A DNA stretch of 64,000 nt from an uncultured Saprospiraceae bacterium (GCA_938028705.1 CALIZI010000121.1:1-64000); one strand, 5' to 3'; positions 45,821 to 54,845 are shown, counted from the stretch's first letter. Notes: generated by a model not told the origin, from the letters alone. Numbers and translations: made by a program.

Positions 45821-48325
45821 ATGAAAAACAATAAATTTATATTTTTCTGTATTACAGTTTGTTGTATGATGACATTCTCCTTCAATGGTATATTTGCACA
45901 AGGCACACTTGGCGAATATCCCGGAGCAGGAGTAGGGTTTGATGCCGGTTGTGCTTATCCCGATGCGGGGAGTAACGAGCTAGGATTTACAGATATGGGT
46001 ATTCCGGGCAATGCCTGTGGTTCAGTCTTTGATGTCACCTTCGGTCCATGGGTAGAAACAGCCACAGGATTTGATATTAGCGGCTTTGAATTGAATAACT
46101 TTGATGTTGATACAGAGGCTACCTATGGTATCCGTTTGTTCTATGGTCCGCAAGACAATTGTTGCACGATTTGTCTGGATGCAATGCTTGATTTGTCGCA
46201 AAATCAGCCTTGTGGTACTTTCGGTCCACAAGCAGATTTGAGCGTTTTCGGTTATCCGGTGCCTACCAATTACGGAGCGGATATATTTGGGGATGATGTC
46301 ATTCCTTATGACAATATGTGTCCGAATACAGAGTATTTTGTTACTTACCAATTCATTTCAGCTACAGATGTTGATTTAAACGATCCGGATGGCAACCTTT
46401 GTGCTATGGATGATGCTTTGATTAACAATTTCGGTACGATGAGTGCCGTTCAAACACTTGTGGCTCCCGGTGCAAGAAGCCCGATTGTTATTAATGCTGT
46501 TGTTGTGTCTTTAGCAGGTGCTGCCGACTGTGGTGCAGATGTCGTTTTAGATTATAATATAGATATTGCTTCGGGATGTGCGACAAATATAGGAACTTGC
46601 TCTAAAGGTTTGGAGTATGAATTCAGAGCAACTTTGAGCTGTGCAGACGGTACTATGCTGAATATCAATAGCGGTACTTTATTGAATAATCCTGATGAAT
46701 GTTATGCCGGAACAAGCACCGTTCCCGGAGGAGGAACAGGACAAATAACACTCGGTACTGTTGCAGAAGTATGCGCCATAGCTACATGCGATCCCAATGC
46801 CAGTATAGAACTTTATGCAAGACATACATTTTGTGAGGCTGATGATATAAATGGTGACGGTAGTGGTGTAGATGAAGCAGTTGCGTCAATTGACCTTGTC
46901 GATATACTTGCCGCTTATGGCGATGCCGGAGCGATGTGTTGTCCAAGTGACGTACCGGGCTGTACCGACCCATGTGCGCCTAACTACGATGCAACTGCCA
47001 CAATAGATGACGGTAGCTGCGACCCTTATGATGATACCTGTAATGCAGACTGTACGGCAGGACCTTTCGGCGGTACTTGGGATCCAGACACTTGTGCTTG
47101 TATCAATGAGACTGCTCCGATAAGCGGTTGTACAGATGATACTGCGATAAATTATGACCCAAATGCCAACTGTGATGACGGTTCATGTATGCCGGCTGTA
47201 CCGGGCTGTACAGATCCATGTGACCCCGCTTTCGATCCGGCTTCTACCGACGATACGCTCTGTCAAGGATACGATGATACTTGTAATGCAGATTGTACGG
47301 CAGGACCTTTCGGCGGTACTTGGGATCCGGCAACTTGTGCTTGTATCAATGAGACCGTTCCGGTAAGCGGTTGTACAGATGATACTGCTACCAATTATGA
47401 CCCAAATGCCAACTGCGACGATGGTACATGTACGAATGCTGTACCGGGCTGTACTGACCCATGTGCGCCTAACTACAATCCTGATGCTACCACAGATGAC
47501 GGTACTTGTGATCCTTACGATGATACCTGTAATGCAGATTGTACGGCAGGACCTTTCGGCGGTACTTGGGATCCCGCAACTTGTGCCTGTATCAATGAGA
47601 CCGCTCCGATAAATGGTTGTACCGACGCTACTGCTACCAATTATGACCCAAATGCCAACTGCGATGACGGAACATGTATGAATGCTGTACTGGGCTGTAC
47701 TGACCCATGTGCGTCCAACTACAATCCTGATGCTACCACAGATGACGGTACTTGCGATCCTTACGATGATACTTGTAATGTAGATTGTACGGCAGGACCT
47801 TTCGGCGGTACTTGGGATCCGGCAACTTGTGCTTGTATCAATGAGACTGCTCCGGTAAGCGGTTGTACCGACCCGATGGCAACAAACTATGACCCGGCTG
47901 CCAACTGTGACGATGGTTCATGTATGACTGCTCCTGTATGTTCTATCTCTGCATCTGCCACATCTACGTGTGACAATAATGGCACACCGGACGATGTAAC
48001 AGATGATGTTACGACTTATACTGTAACGGTATCAGGTACTGATACAGGTGCAGGATTTACAGCTTCCGTAGCTCCTGATGCAGGTACTTTGACCTACGGT
48101 ACACCACTTACTTATACCGTAACGGGCAATGCAGGTCTCAGTGTAGTCTTTACAGATGATACAGATACTACTTGTACCGCTACCCTCAATCAAAATAGCG
48201 GCTGTATTGATATAGGCGAAGTACCTACCGTAGGTGAGTGGGGCTTGATTATACTTGGCTTGATGATGTCTATTACAGCCATAGTTGGTATCCGCCAACG
48301 TAGAGAAGAAGAAGCTACAGCTTAA
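45821..48325 (+). CDS. Secreted Cys-rich repeat protein with IPTL-CTERM-like sorting tail
   Basis: An 834-aa exported protein. Signal peptide 1-26 (ends GIFAQ). An N-terminal domain (27-375) with paired cysteines ends in IDLVDILAAYGD. Then four tandem repeats of about 82 aa (about 379-706): VPGCTDPCAPNYDPxA, DDGSCDPYDDTCNADCTAG and PFGGTWDPATCACINET, each with around 12 Cys. These contain the GCTD-A-NYDP-A-DDGSC unit common in marine Bacteroidota exoproteins. A beta domain follows and the C-terminus is VPTVGEWGLIILGLMMS, then ITAIVGIRQRREEE: motif, membrane helix, basic cluster, as in IPTL-CTERM signals of exosortase-type systems. No exosortase gene is in the window. Confidence 0.82.
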   Translation: MKNNKFIFFCITVCCMMTFSFNGIFAQGTLGEYPGAGVGFDAGCAYPDAGSNELGFTDMGIPGNACGSVFDVTFGPWVETATGFDISGFELNNFDVDTEATYGIRLFYGPQDNCCTICLDAMLDLSQNQPCGTFGPQADLSVFGYPVPTNYGADIFGDDVIPYDNMCPNTEYFVTYQFISATDVDLNDPDGNLCAMDDALINNFGTMSAVQTLVAPGARSPIVINAVVVSLAGAADCGADVVLDYNIDIASGCATNIGTCSKGLEYEFRATLSCADGTMLNINSGTLLNNPDECYAGTSTVPGGGTGQITLGTVAEVCAIATCDPNASIELYARHTFCEADDINGDGSGVDEAVASIDLVDILAAYGDAGAMCCPSDVPGCTDPCAPNYDATATIDDGSCDPYDDTCNADCTAGPFGGTWDPDTCACINETAPISGCTDDTAINYDPNANCDDGSCMPAVPGCTDPCDPAFDPASTDDTLCQGYDDTCNADCTAGPFGGTWDPATCACINETVPVSGCTDDTATNYDPNANCDDGTCTNAVPGCTDPCAPNYNPDATTDDGTCDPYDDTCNADCTAGPFGGTWDPATCACINETAPINGCTDATATNYDPNANCDDGTCMNAVLGCTDPCASNYNPDATTDDGTCDPYDDTCNVDCTAGPFGGTWDPATCACINETAPVSGCTDPMATNYDPAANCDDGSCMTAPVCSISASATSTCDNNGTPDDVTDDVTTYTVTVSGTDTGAGFTASVAPDAGTLTYGTPLTYTVTGNAGLSVVFTDDTDTTCTATLNQNSGCIDIGEVPTVGEWGLIILGLMMSITAIVGIRQRREEEATA
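46957..47937 (+). repeat. Four 245-bp coding tandem repeats
   Basis: The coding region repeats about every 245 bp with shared blocks such as CGGCAGGACCTTTCGGCGGT and TGTGCTTGTATCAATGAGAC. The second unit differs most (DPAFDPASTDDTLCQGY). High DNA identity points to recent expansion or gene conversion. Confidence 0.85.
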
Positions 48326-48361
48326 AATGAAGAATTAATATTATACTTATTCTGAAATATA

Positions 48362-48395
48362 AAACGCCGTTTTGTCTTGAGACAAAACGGCGTTT
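48362..48395 (+). terminator. Strong Rho-independent terminator of the Cys-rich repeat gene
   Basis: AAACGCCGTTTTGTC pairs perfectly with GACAAAACGGCGTTT around TTGA, followed by CTTTTTAT. It lies 36 bp past the stop. Confidence 0.9.
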
Positions 48396-48405
48396 CTTTT
48401 TATAC

Positions 48406-48550
48406 TGTATTAGGTTTAAAATTATACTTTTTATTTCAAAAAATGTTTCATTGTTATATTGCTATATTGTTGATAAACAGCTATTTGTGATTTAATTATG
48501 GCTATATACAACAATAAAACAATGTAACAATCTAACCATAAAGCAGTATA
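48406..48550. repeat. Direct repeat, right copy, flanking the Cys-rich repeat gene
   Basis: Same sequence as 45633-45769 (TGTATTAGGTTTAAAATTAT start; AACCATAAAGCAGTATA end). The pair could recombine to delete the 834-aa gene. Confidence 0.8.
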
Positions 48551-48568
48551 TTTTGTTCCTAATACTAA

Positions 48569-48964
48569 TCAACTCATAGTTCCACGAATCTTATTTGCCA
48601 CATCTTCAAATTCTTCTTTGGAAAGTTTCAGTTTAGGGTTAGCGAAGCTAAAATCCCGCATAGATTGAATGGGAATAAGGTGAATGTGGGCATGAGGTAC
48701 TTCCAAACCGACCACAGCGACCGTAACACGCTCACAAGGAATAGCTGTATCTATGGCTCGTGCCACCTTTTTGGCAAATACGTGCAGTCCTGCAAGTAAC
48801 TCATCTTCAAGGTCAAAAATATTATCAGTTTCCTGTTTTGGAACAACTAAGGTATGTCCCTTACTCACCGGATTGATGTCCAGAAAAGCAAAATATCGGT
48901 CAGATTCTGCAATTTTGTAGCAAGGGATTTCCCCCTTGATAATGCGTGTGAATATACTCGGCAT
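48569..48964 (-). CDS. HIT family protein (Hint-like nucleotide hydrolase)
   Basis: 131 aa with the histidine-triad motif HAHIHLIP near residue 90 (motif His-x-His-x-His). The N-terminal part SIFTRIIKGEIPCYKI and FLDINPVSKGHTLVVPK is the classical HIT start. These small enzymes hydrolyse AMP-lysine-type or dinucleotide substrates. The stop-to-start gap from greA upstream on the same strand is only 7 bp, so both are one transcript. Confidence 0.95.
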   Translation of the reverse strand: MPSIFTRIIKGEIPCYKIAESDRYFAFLDINPVSKGHTLVVPKQETDNIFDLEDELLAGLHVFAKKVARAIDTAIPCERVTVAVVGLEVPHAHIHLIPIQSMRDFSFANPKLKLSKEEFEDVANKIRGTMS

Positions 48965-48971
48965 AAGCTGT

Positions 48972-49448
48972 TTAAATTTTGATGGAAATATCTAATATTT
49001 TAAAAGCCATTTCACCTCTTGGTGTCTTGACATCAGCCGTATCACCTACTTTTTTACCCAATAAGCTACTACCGATAGGAGAGGTGACAGAAATTTTCTT
49101 TTGAGCAATATCTGCCTCCGCTTCCGATACTAATGTGTAAGTAAATTCTTTCTTCGTTTTTGTATTTTTCATTTTTACGGTAGAAAGCACTCGTACCTGT
49201 GAGGTATCTAAATCTTCGGCATTCAGCACTCTCGCATTTATTAATATTTTGCTCATATCATTGATTTTCAATTCCAATAATCCCTGAGCATCTTTTGCTG
49301 CATCGTATTCTGCATTTTCAGATAAATCACCTTTTTCTCTGGCTTCCGCTATCGCTTTGGAGGCTTCCGCTCTGCCTTCCGATTTCAGTACCTCCAATTC
49401 GGCAACCAATTCATCGTATTTCGCCTTTGTTAAATAGTTTATTTTCAT
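48972..49448 (-). CDS. greA: Transcription elongation factor GreA
   Basis: 158 aa, normal length. N-terminal coiled-coil hairpin (about 1-75) carries the tip acidic motif AREKGDLSENAEYDAAKDAQ, which inserts in the RNA polymerase secondary channel and stimulates cleavage of backtracked RNA. The C-terminal FKBP-like domain has SPIGSSLLGKKVGD. First gene of a two-gene unit with the HIT protein. Confidence 0.97.
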   Translation of the reverse strand: MKINYLTKAKYDELVAELEVLKSEGRAEASKAIAEAREKGDLSENAEYDAAKDAQGLLELKINDMSKILINARVLNAEDLDTSQVRVLSTVKMKNTKTKKEFTYTLVSEAEADIAQKKISVTSPIGSSLLGKKVGDTADVKTPRGEMAFKILDISIKI

Positions 49449-49705
49449 AACACTTTACTTGATATGCTTTTGAACGATTTAGTGGTTCGTAAGTCGTTGA
49501 TTCGTGATTAGTTCGACAACTTAATGTACTATTTAATATATAATTTTGAAATAAATAAAATTTATAACTGAATAATATTCATCGTATTTTGATTTTAAAA
49601 TAATTATAAAATTAAAAATTATTTATTAAAAATAAATAAATTTCAATAAAAATTTATTAATCAGTATTTTATTAATTATTTTTTAACAAAAAAATCTAAT
49701 TATCT

Positions 49706-49918
49706 TGACAATATCATGTTCGATTTTTATTTAATATAGTCAGTGTTGTCCTTGAATTTGGGCTAAAACTCGTCTGACATTTTCAAAATTCACCAATGAA
49801 CTCATATTTTTTCGGTAAAGTTTAAATGTCTGACGAGTTTTAGCCCAAATTCGGAAAAAATATCCCATTTCAAGTATAAACGCATTTTTATTTTTAAAAC
49901 ATGACATTATATGTCAAG
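49706..49918. repeat. MITE-like element, TTGACAATG family (copy D)
   Basis: CTTGACAATATCATGTTCG at the left; AAAACATGACATTATATGTC, then AAG, at the right (small insertion in the right terminus). Arms and loop are in the same orientation as the copy at 21570. Left flank TTAT and right flank TTAT could be a 4-bp duplication, not supported by other copies. The rest of 49449-50064 is AT-rich. Confidence 0.75.
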
Positions 49919-50064
49919 TTATAAATTATATTAAAATTCAAAAATTGAGTTAATTGATAATTAAATTTAAATATAAGCATTTTTAAATTATTTAAAATTA
50001 TTTTATAGTGTTTTTATTTTAAAATGAATAATTTACAAATGGTAAGGCACTGGATGAAGCCCGA

Positions 50065-50262
50065 ATGAGACATTACAAAGAAAAAAACGGTAAAACACGG
50101 TTCAGAAAGCTACACCAACACATGAAATTGCTCCTGCCTTATTCAAGAGAACACCATGCACTCACTGAAGAATATGACCAAAGAGCCAAAAAGCTGAAAT
50201 GTAAAGTGGAGGATTTGGAATTTCCACCGGAAGCGTGGAGTGAGGTGGAATTTAAGTGGTGA
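50065..50262 (+). CDS. Small hypothetical protein or gene fragment, 65 aa
   Basis: A basic 65-aa reading frame (MRHYKEKNGKTRFRKLHQHM ... LEFPPEAWSEVEFKW) with protein-like composition. The frame has no stop for eleven codons upstream (TNGKALDEAR precedes the Met), so it may be the tail of a longer gene whose front was lost. No family recognised. It lies 55 bp before the disrupted AlkB-like gene. Confidence 0.4.
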   Translation: MRHYKEKNGKTRFRKLHQHMKLLLPYSREHHALTEEYDQRAKKLKCKVEDLEFPPEAWSEVEFKW

Positions 50263-50317
50263 ATCATGGAACTATTCCACACGTCGATTTGTATTTAAAC
50301 CAACAAAATAAAATACC

Positions 50318-50642
50318 ATGATTGACGGAGTGACCTACATAGAAAATTTCTACCCAAACACTACTCAACTATTCAATGATTTATTGGAAAATGTAACGTG
50401 GGATGCAAGCATGAAAGCGAGAAAAACAGCGAGTTTTGGTGTGGCTTATAATTATTCTCAAATCAGCTATCCCTATCAAAAAATGCCTTCGGACATACAA
50501 TCAATATGCACCGCTATTCAAAACAAAATCGGATTTGAACCCAATAATTGTCTTATTAATTTCTACGAAAACGGACAGTCAAAAATGGGCTATCATTCAG
50601 ACCAAACAGATATTTTGGAAAGTAATACAGGTGTGGTAATTG
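50318..50642 (+). pseudogene. AlkB-like 2OG-Fe(II) dioxygenase, 3' half lost
   Basis: Codes for about 108 aa that match the first part of AlkB-family repair dioxygenases: TYIENFYPNTTQLFNDLLEN, VAYNYSQISYPYQKMPSD, NNCLINFYENGQSKMGYHSD. The HxD iron motif (H in YHSDQTD) is present, but the second His and the RxxxxxR 2-oxoglutarate motif are not. At base 50643 a 236-bp inverted-repeat element begins and the frame then runs through its CGCAGAG palindrome, adding an unrelated Arg-rich tail up to 50812. No continuation of the enzyme was found past the element, so the 3' part is deleted as well. Confidence 0.75.
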
Positions 50643-50878
50643 CTGATTCTAAGGAATTAGAGGGTATTTTCAAAAATAGTTCTTTCATAATTCTTGTAAA
50701 TTCTATTTCACGCAGAGTTCGCAGAGAACGCAGAGGTCTGATAATCAATACTCTGCGTTCTCTGCGCTCTCCGCGTGCAATTATTTTTGAAAAGTCTTCA
50801 AATAGTTTTTAAGTCAACATTCAATATGTTGGTTATCAATACTTTAAATTTCATGCCCCCCTAATTCTTTAGAATCAG
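50643..50878. mobile_element. MITE-like element with CTGATTCTAAGGAATTAG ends inside the AlkB-like gene
   Basis: Left end CTGATTCTAAGGAATTAGAG; right end is its reverse complement with two changes (CCCCCTAATTCTTTAGAATC, then AG). It carries the 69-bp CGCAGAG palindrome (50709-50777). The flanks do not match, fitting loss of DNA on the right side. Confidence 0.75.
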
Positions 50879-51208
50879 AAAAATTCGGCAATTGACTATT
50901 TTTATTTTTTTATAAAAATTGTGACATGGTAAAATTGAGTTTCTTGCGTTTTTATGCCAAAAAAGATTTAAATATCAAAAATTGAGTACTAAACATAAAC
51001 ACCAAATAAAGTCTCATTAAATCGTATAAATTTTATGAAAATATTTTACTCACTTTAAAATCACAATTATGAGTAATTCATTAAATTTAGAACAAAAAAA
51101 AATATACAATAAAAAATATTTCAACATATAAATTAGGAAATCGGAAAACAACGTGCGAACAAGCACGAGATTTATGGGTTATCACCCATTCGGCAGCTAA
51201 GGACACCG
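50879..51208. other. AT-rich spacer, no gene seen
   Basis: No protein-like frame. Two small hairpins near the right end (ACGTGCGAACAAGCACG and GGGTTATCACCC, about 51150-51190) may end the PreA transcript. Confidence 0.4.
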
Positions 51209-52534
51209 CTACACTTTGAGTGCATCAGTCGGTTTCGGCACATAATGTCCTTTACCACCCGCACGGTCATCATTAAAAGTCGTAGGAATCGTTCCTGCCT
51301 GTGTCTTTTCATCCCAAGTGACATGCTGCGTACCATCGTCTCTTTTTTCCATCGTGATACATTCTTCCACCGGACAAACGAGCGAACAAAGGTTACAACC
51401 CACACAATTTTCATCAATAATTTCGGGTATGCGACTACCATTTTTCGGAAGGGCAATGGCTTGATGTGCGCCATCGTCACAGGCAATATAGCACAGGTCG
51501 CAGCCGATACATTTGTCGGCATTTATCTTCGCTACGACTTTGTGTTTGAGGTTGAGGTGCTTCCATTCGGTGACATTCGGAAGAGCTTTGCCCACAAAAT
51601 CGTATATCGTTTCGTAGCCTTTATCGTTCATAAATTGCACCAAGCCCTGCTCCATTTCGCGGACAATTCCGAAGCCGTAGTGCATCACCGCCGTACACAC
51701 CTGCACCGACGATGCGCCCAATAAAATAAATTCGACCACATCGCGCCAAGTCTCAATACCGCCGATACCCGAAATCGGAGTCGTCCGAATATCGGGATGT
51801 TTGGCGAGTTCTTTGGTCATTTCCAAAGCAATCGGTTTCACTGCCGGACCACAGTAGCCGCCATTCGTTCCCTTGCCGTCCACCACAGGGTAGGGCGCGT
51901 AAGTGTCAAGGTCTATTCCGACGATACTCTTAATGGTATTAATCAGCGAAATCGCGTCTGTACCGCCTCGTACCGCTGCCAATCCGGGGTCAATGATATG
52001 CGAAATATTCGGGGTCAGTTTCGTAATGACGGGTATCGTTGCCGCCTCTTTTGCCCAGCCTACAATCGTCTCCAAAACATCGGGTTCTTGCCCCACAGCC
52101 GACCCCATTCCACGCTCACACATGCCATGCGGACAACCAAAATTTAACTCAATACCATCCGCTCCGGCATTCTCTACATCTTTAATGATTTGCTCCCATT
52201 CTGCCTTCGACTCTACCATTAAAGACGCAATGATAGCATGGTCGGGAAAGTATTTTTTGACCTCCTCTATTTCCTTCAAATTATCTATCAAAGGACGGTC
52301 GGTAATGAGTTCAATATTATTAAAACCCGCCATGCGTGTGTTCCGATAATTGGTGGAACCATAACGACTTGATACATTAATGACAGGCACACCCAAGGTC
52401 TTCCAAACCGCTCCGCCCCAACCGGCTTCAAAGGCTTTCATCACCTGATAACCCGAATTGGTGGGTGGCGCAGAGGCTAACCAAAATGGATTGGGGGATT
52501 TGATTCCTGCAAAATTGATATTTAAATTTGGCAT
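51209..52534 (-). CDS. preA: NAD-dependent dihydropyrimidine dehydrogenase subunit PreA
   Basis: 441 aa. The FMN-binding dihydroorotate-dehydrogenase-like barrel comes first (residues 1-320; FAGIKSPNPFWLASAPPTNS, GIELNFGCPHGM, ISGIGGIETWRDVVEF), followed by a ferredoxin domain with two 4Fe-4S motifs (CIGCDLCYIAC and CVGCNLCSLVCP). With PreT it reduces uracil and thymine to dihydro forms, or runs in reverse. Last gene of the leftward pyrimidine set (dihydropyrimidinase, beta-ureidopropionase, PreT, PreA). Confidence 0.96.
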   Translation of the reverse strand: MPNLNINFAGIKSPNPFWLASAPPTNSGYQVMKAFEAGWGGAVWKTLGVPVINVSSRYGSTNYRNTRMAGFNNIELITDRPLIDNLKEIEEVKKYFPDHAIIASLMVESKAEWEQIIKDVENAGADGIELNFGCPHGMCERGMGSAVGQEPDVLETIVGWAKEAATIPVITKLTPNISHIIDPGLAAVRGGTDAISLINTIKSIVGIDLDTYAPYPVVDGKGTNGGYCGPAVKPIALEMTKELAKHPDIRTTPISGIGGIETWRDVVEFILLGASSVQVCTAVMHYGFGIVREMEQGLVQFMNDKGYETIYDFVGKALPNVTEWKHLNLKHKVVAKINADKCIGCDLCYIACDDGAHQAIALPKNGSRIPEIIDENCVGCNLCSLVCPVEECITMEKRDDGTQHVTWDEKTQAGTIPTTFNDDRAGGKGHYVPKPTDALKV

Positions 52535-52712
52535 ATTTTTTAGTTGATTGGTGAATGAAGTATGGACGTGAAATAGAACGCGGATTTTCGCAGATTTAGC
52601 GGATTGCGCGGATTTTTTTTGTGATTATAAAATTTATTTTTTAATAAAAAACACATTATAAAATAGTTTTAATTTATTGAAATTATGCGTATATTTATCA
52701 TCGAAAAATTAG

Positions 52713-52920
52713 GCATGTTTAGAAAAGTGGTTGATATTTTAAATGAACAAAAAATAATATACTCCGTTTGCTAAACTTTTCGAGTTTGGTAAACGTAAGC
52801 ATATCTCCAGAATTTGTAATTACCTAAAAATCAGTGTCTTACTTCTCCGATAGCTATCGGAGACCAAACTTTTTGAAGTTTAGCAAACGGATTTTTTAAA
52901 TATTGTTTTCATTTCAAATC
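52713..52920. repeat. Composite repeat with GGCATGTTTAG left end and GTTTGCTAAAC hairpins
   Basis: Begins GGCATGTTTAGAAAAGTGGT, like the elements at 16282 and 27014, but then carries two copies of the CCGTTTGCTAAAC / GTTTAGCAAACGG word and the palindrome CCGATAGCTATCGG. The right end CTAAACATGCC is missing. It fills the spacer between preA and the 73-aa gene. Confidence 0.5.
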
Positions 52921-52927
52921 ATAAAAT

Positions 52928-53149
52928 ATGGGATATATATTAGAACCCGAAGGTGTAGATTTAACAGTTGTTCACAAGCATCTGTCAGAAGAAGAAGCTG
53001 ACAAAATATCGGCTTTTATTGAGCAATACAAAACAGAAAAATCCACCGCTCCGGTCAAATTGGAAGTGACTACCAATACCGATGAATTAGCATTTCTTGT
53101 GGAATTACTAAAGCGTGTCGGAGTGAGTTGGAAGTTGGTGGAATCGTAA
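52928..53149 (+). CDS. Small conserved-looking hypothetical protein, 73 aa
   Basis: A 73-aa acidic protein (MGYILEPEGVDLTVVHKHLS start). It consists of a short beta piece, two helices and a final strand (AFLVELLKRVGVSWKLVES), and looks complete. It is convergent with preT: its stop ends two bases before the preT stop codon begins, so there is no room for a terminator. I recognise no family. Being embedded between preA and preT in the opposite direction suggests either an inserted unrelated gene or an antisense arrangement. Confidence 0.55.
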   Translation: MGYILEPEGVDLTVVHKHLSEEEADKISAFIEQYKTEKSTAPVKLEVTTNTDELAFLVELLKRVGVSWKLVES

Positions 53150-53151
53150 TT

Positions 53152-54480
53152 TTACTTGCCATTCAACCAAGCATCAATCCCCTGTGCCGCCATTTTTCCT
53201 TCATAAGCCGCATTGACGACTTCCGCACCCCCATTTACCGCATCACCACCTGCAAAATATTTCGGATTGGTCGTTTGATAATTCTCCAAATTGACTTTAA
53301 GGCGTTTTCTATCGTCAAGTTCGAGACCTTTAATCAGATTGAAAAAAGTAGCTTGTTTACCTTGTCCGGTGGCTTTGATGACGAGGTCGCAATTGACCAC
53401 AAATTCACTGTCGGGAATGTTCTGCAATTTACCGTCGCGGACTTCCGTTTTGGCAAATTTGACTCCCGTAGCTCTACCATTTCCGACGATTTCCACAGGC
53501 GTAGCATTGAACAAAGATTGCACACCCGTAGCTATCGCAAATTTATATTCAAAACCATAAGCTCCCATACTTTCGCGGTCTCTGCGATAAGCAAGCGTGA
53601 CACTTTTTGCACCCATTTTCGCGGATTCTGAGGCGGCATCCATAGCGGTATTTCCACCCCCGATGACGACCACTCGCGGCGGCACATCCACCTCGTGATG
53701 CTTCATTCGCAAGTCCTCAATAAACTCCACTGCACCGATGACTCCTTCCTTATTTTCACCTGCCAAACCAAGCCTAGCCGTTGCGCCAATACCTACGCCC
53801 AAAAAGACAGCATCGTACTTCGCTTCGATGTCAGCAACTTGCTCGGCAGTGGTGATAGGGTGATTATAATGGACTTTATAATTCAGTTGTTTTTCAAGGT
53901 AATCCATTTCGTCGAGTACCTCCTGATTGGTGATTTTATACGGCGCAATGCCGTAAACGGTCAAGCCGGAAGGTTTATCTTTTGCTTCAAAAATATCGAC
54001 CTCATAGCCCAAAACCCGCAACTCACATGCACAAGCAATTCCCGCCGGACCTGCACCCACGATAGCGACTTTTTTACCATTATCTGCACCCGCTTTGAAG
54101 AGCGTGACATCGGCTTTCATGGCATGACTTGTCGCATAATTTTGCAGTCGTCCGATTTGAATGACGGGAACATCTTGCCCATCATACACACATGCGCCTT
54201 CGCAGAGTTCGCCCGTTGGACAAACCACACCACAAGCATTGCCGAGCCAGTTAGCATCAAAGATTGTCTTGGCAGCACCCACCGTATTTCCGGTGTGTAT
54301 TTGCTTGATAAACAAGGGAATATCAATATGCGTAGGGCAAGCATTCATACAAGGCGCATCGTAACAAAACAAACAGCGCGAACTTTCGTAATACGCCTGC
54401 GTAGGATTCATCAAAGGCTTTTTTTGTGCAAAATTCACCTCAAATTCTTGCTCAGTAGTTGGTTTTTTATATTCAGCCAT
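53152..54480 (-). CDS. preT: NAD-dependent dihydropyrimidine dehydrogenase subunit PreT
   Basis: 442 aa, a flavoprotein of the GltD/PreT type. N-terminal Fe-S region with CLFCYDAPCMNACPTHIDIP and CGVVCPTGELCEGACV; FAD site VAIVGAGPAGIACACEL; second dinucleotide-binding site VVVIGGGNTAMDAASE; C-terminal GDAVNGGAEVVNAAYEGK. It passes electrons from NAD(P)H to PreA. Spacing to preA is 617 bp and holds a small gene on the other strand, so the two may be transcribed separately. Confidence 0.95.
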   Translation of the reverse strand: MAEYKKPTTEQEFEVNFAQKKPLMNPTQAYYESSRCLFCYDAPCMNACPTHIDIPLFIKQIHTGNTVGAAKTIFDANWLGNACGVVCPTGELCEGACVYDGQDVPVIQIGRLQNYATSHAMKADVTLFKAGADNGKKVAIVGAGPAGIACACELRVLGYEVDIFEAKDKPSGLTVYGIAPYKITNQEVLDEMDYLEKQLNYKVHYNHPITTAEQVADIEAKYDAVFLGVGIGATARLGLAGENKEGVIGAVEFIEDLRMKHHEVDVPPRVVVIGGGNTAMDAASESAKMGAKSVTLAYRRDRESMGAYGFEYKFAIATGVQSLFNATPVEIVGNGRATGVKFAKTEVRDGKLQNIPDSEFVVNCDLVIKATGQGKQATFFNLIKGLELDDRKRLKVNLENYQTTNPKYFAGGDAVNGGAEVVNAAYEGKMAAQGIDAWLNGK

Positions 54481-54570
54481 TGTGGTATTAAGTATTTGGT
54501 ATCAAGTATCAGGACGAGTTGGAAATGTAAAATGTAAAATACAAAATTTAAAATGTAAAAGTGACCGACC

Positions 54571-54649
54571 GTACAGGCGATTTTAATCGCCATGTAAAAT
54601 ACATTATAAATAAAAGCTATCCAAACATGGCGATTGAAATCGCCTGTAT
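54571..54649. repeat. Hairpin of the GTACAGGCGATT family
   Basis: GTACAGGCGATTTTAATCGC+CATGT (54571-54595) pairs with ACATGGCGATTGAAATCGCC+TGTAT (54625-54649). It has the same stem as at 40781-40841. It lies between the beta-ureidopropionase and preT genes, where it may act as processing site or transcript end; the remaining 54481-54845 spacer is AT-rich. Confidence 0.6.
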
Positions 54650-54845
54650 GAGTTCATGTTTTTTTAATAAATAAAATTTATAAATAATTTATTTTTAATA
54701 TAAAAAACATTACAAAATAATTTTAATTTATTAAAATTTACTTATTTAAATAAAAAAAATATTCACGTAATACCCTTTTACAACTTGTCCCGATGAATAT
54801 CGTGGATTTTAAATTTTGTGTTTTACATTTTACATTTAAATCCGT

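Noticed and set aside
46957-47937. EGF-like or metallothionein-like protein
   Set aside because: Cys spacing follows the GCTD-NYDP-DDGSC exoprotein repeat, not an EGF or metallothionein pattern.
53695-54537. Plus-strand open frame of 280 codons
   Set aside because: Antisense shadow of preT, which has intact Fe-S and dinucleotide-binding motifs.
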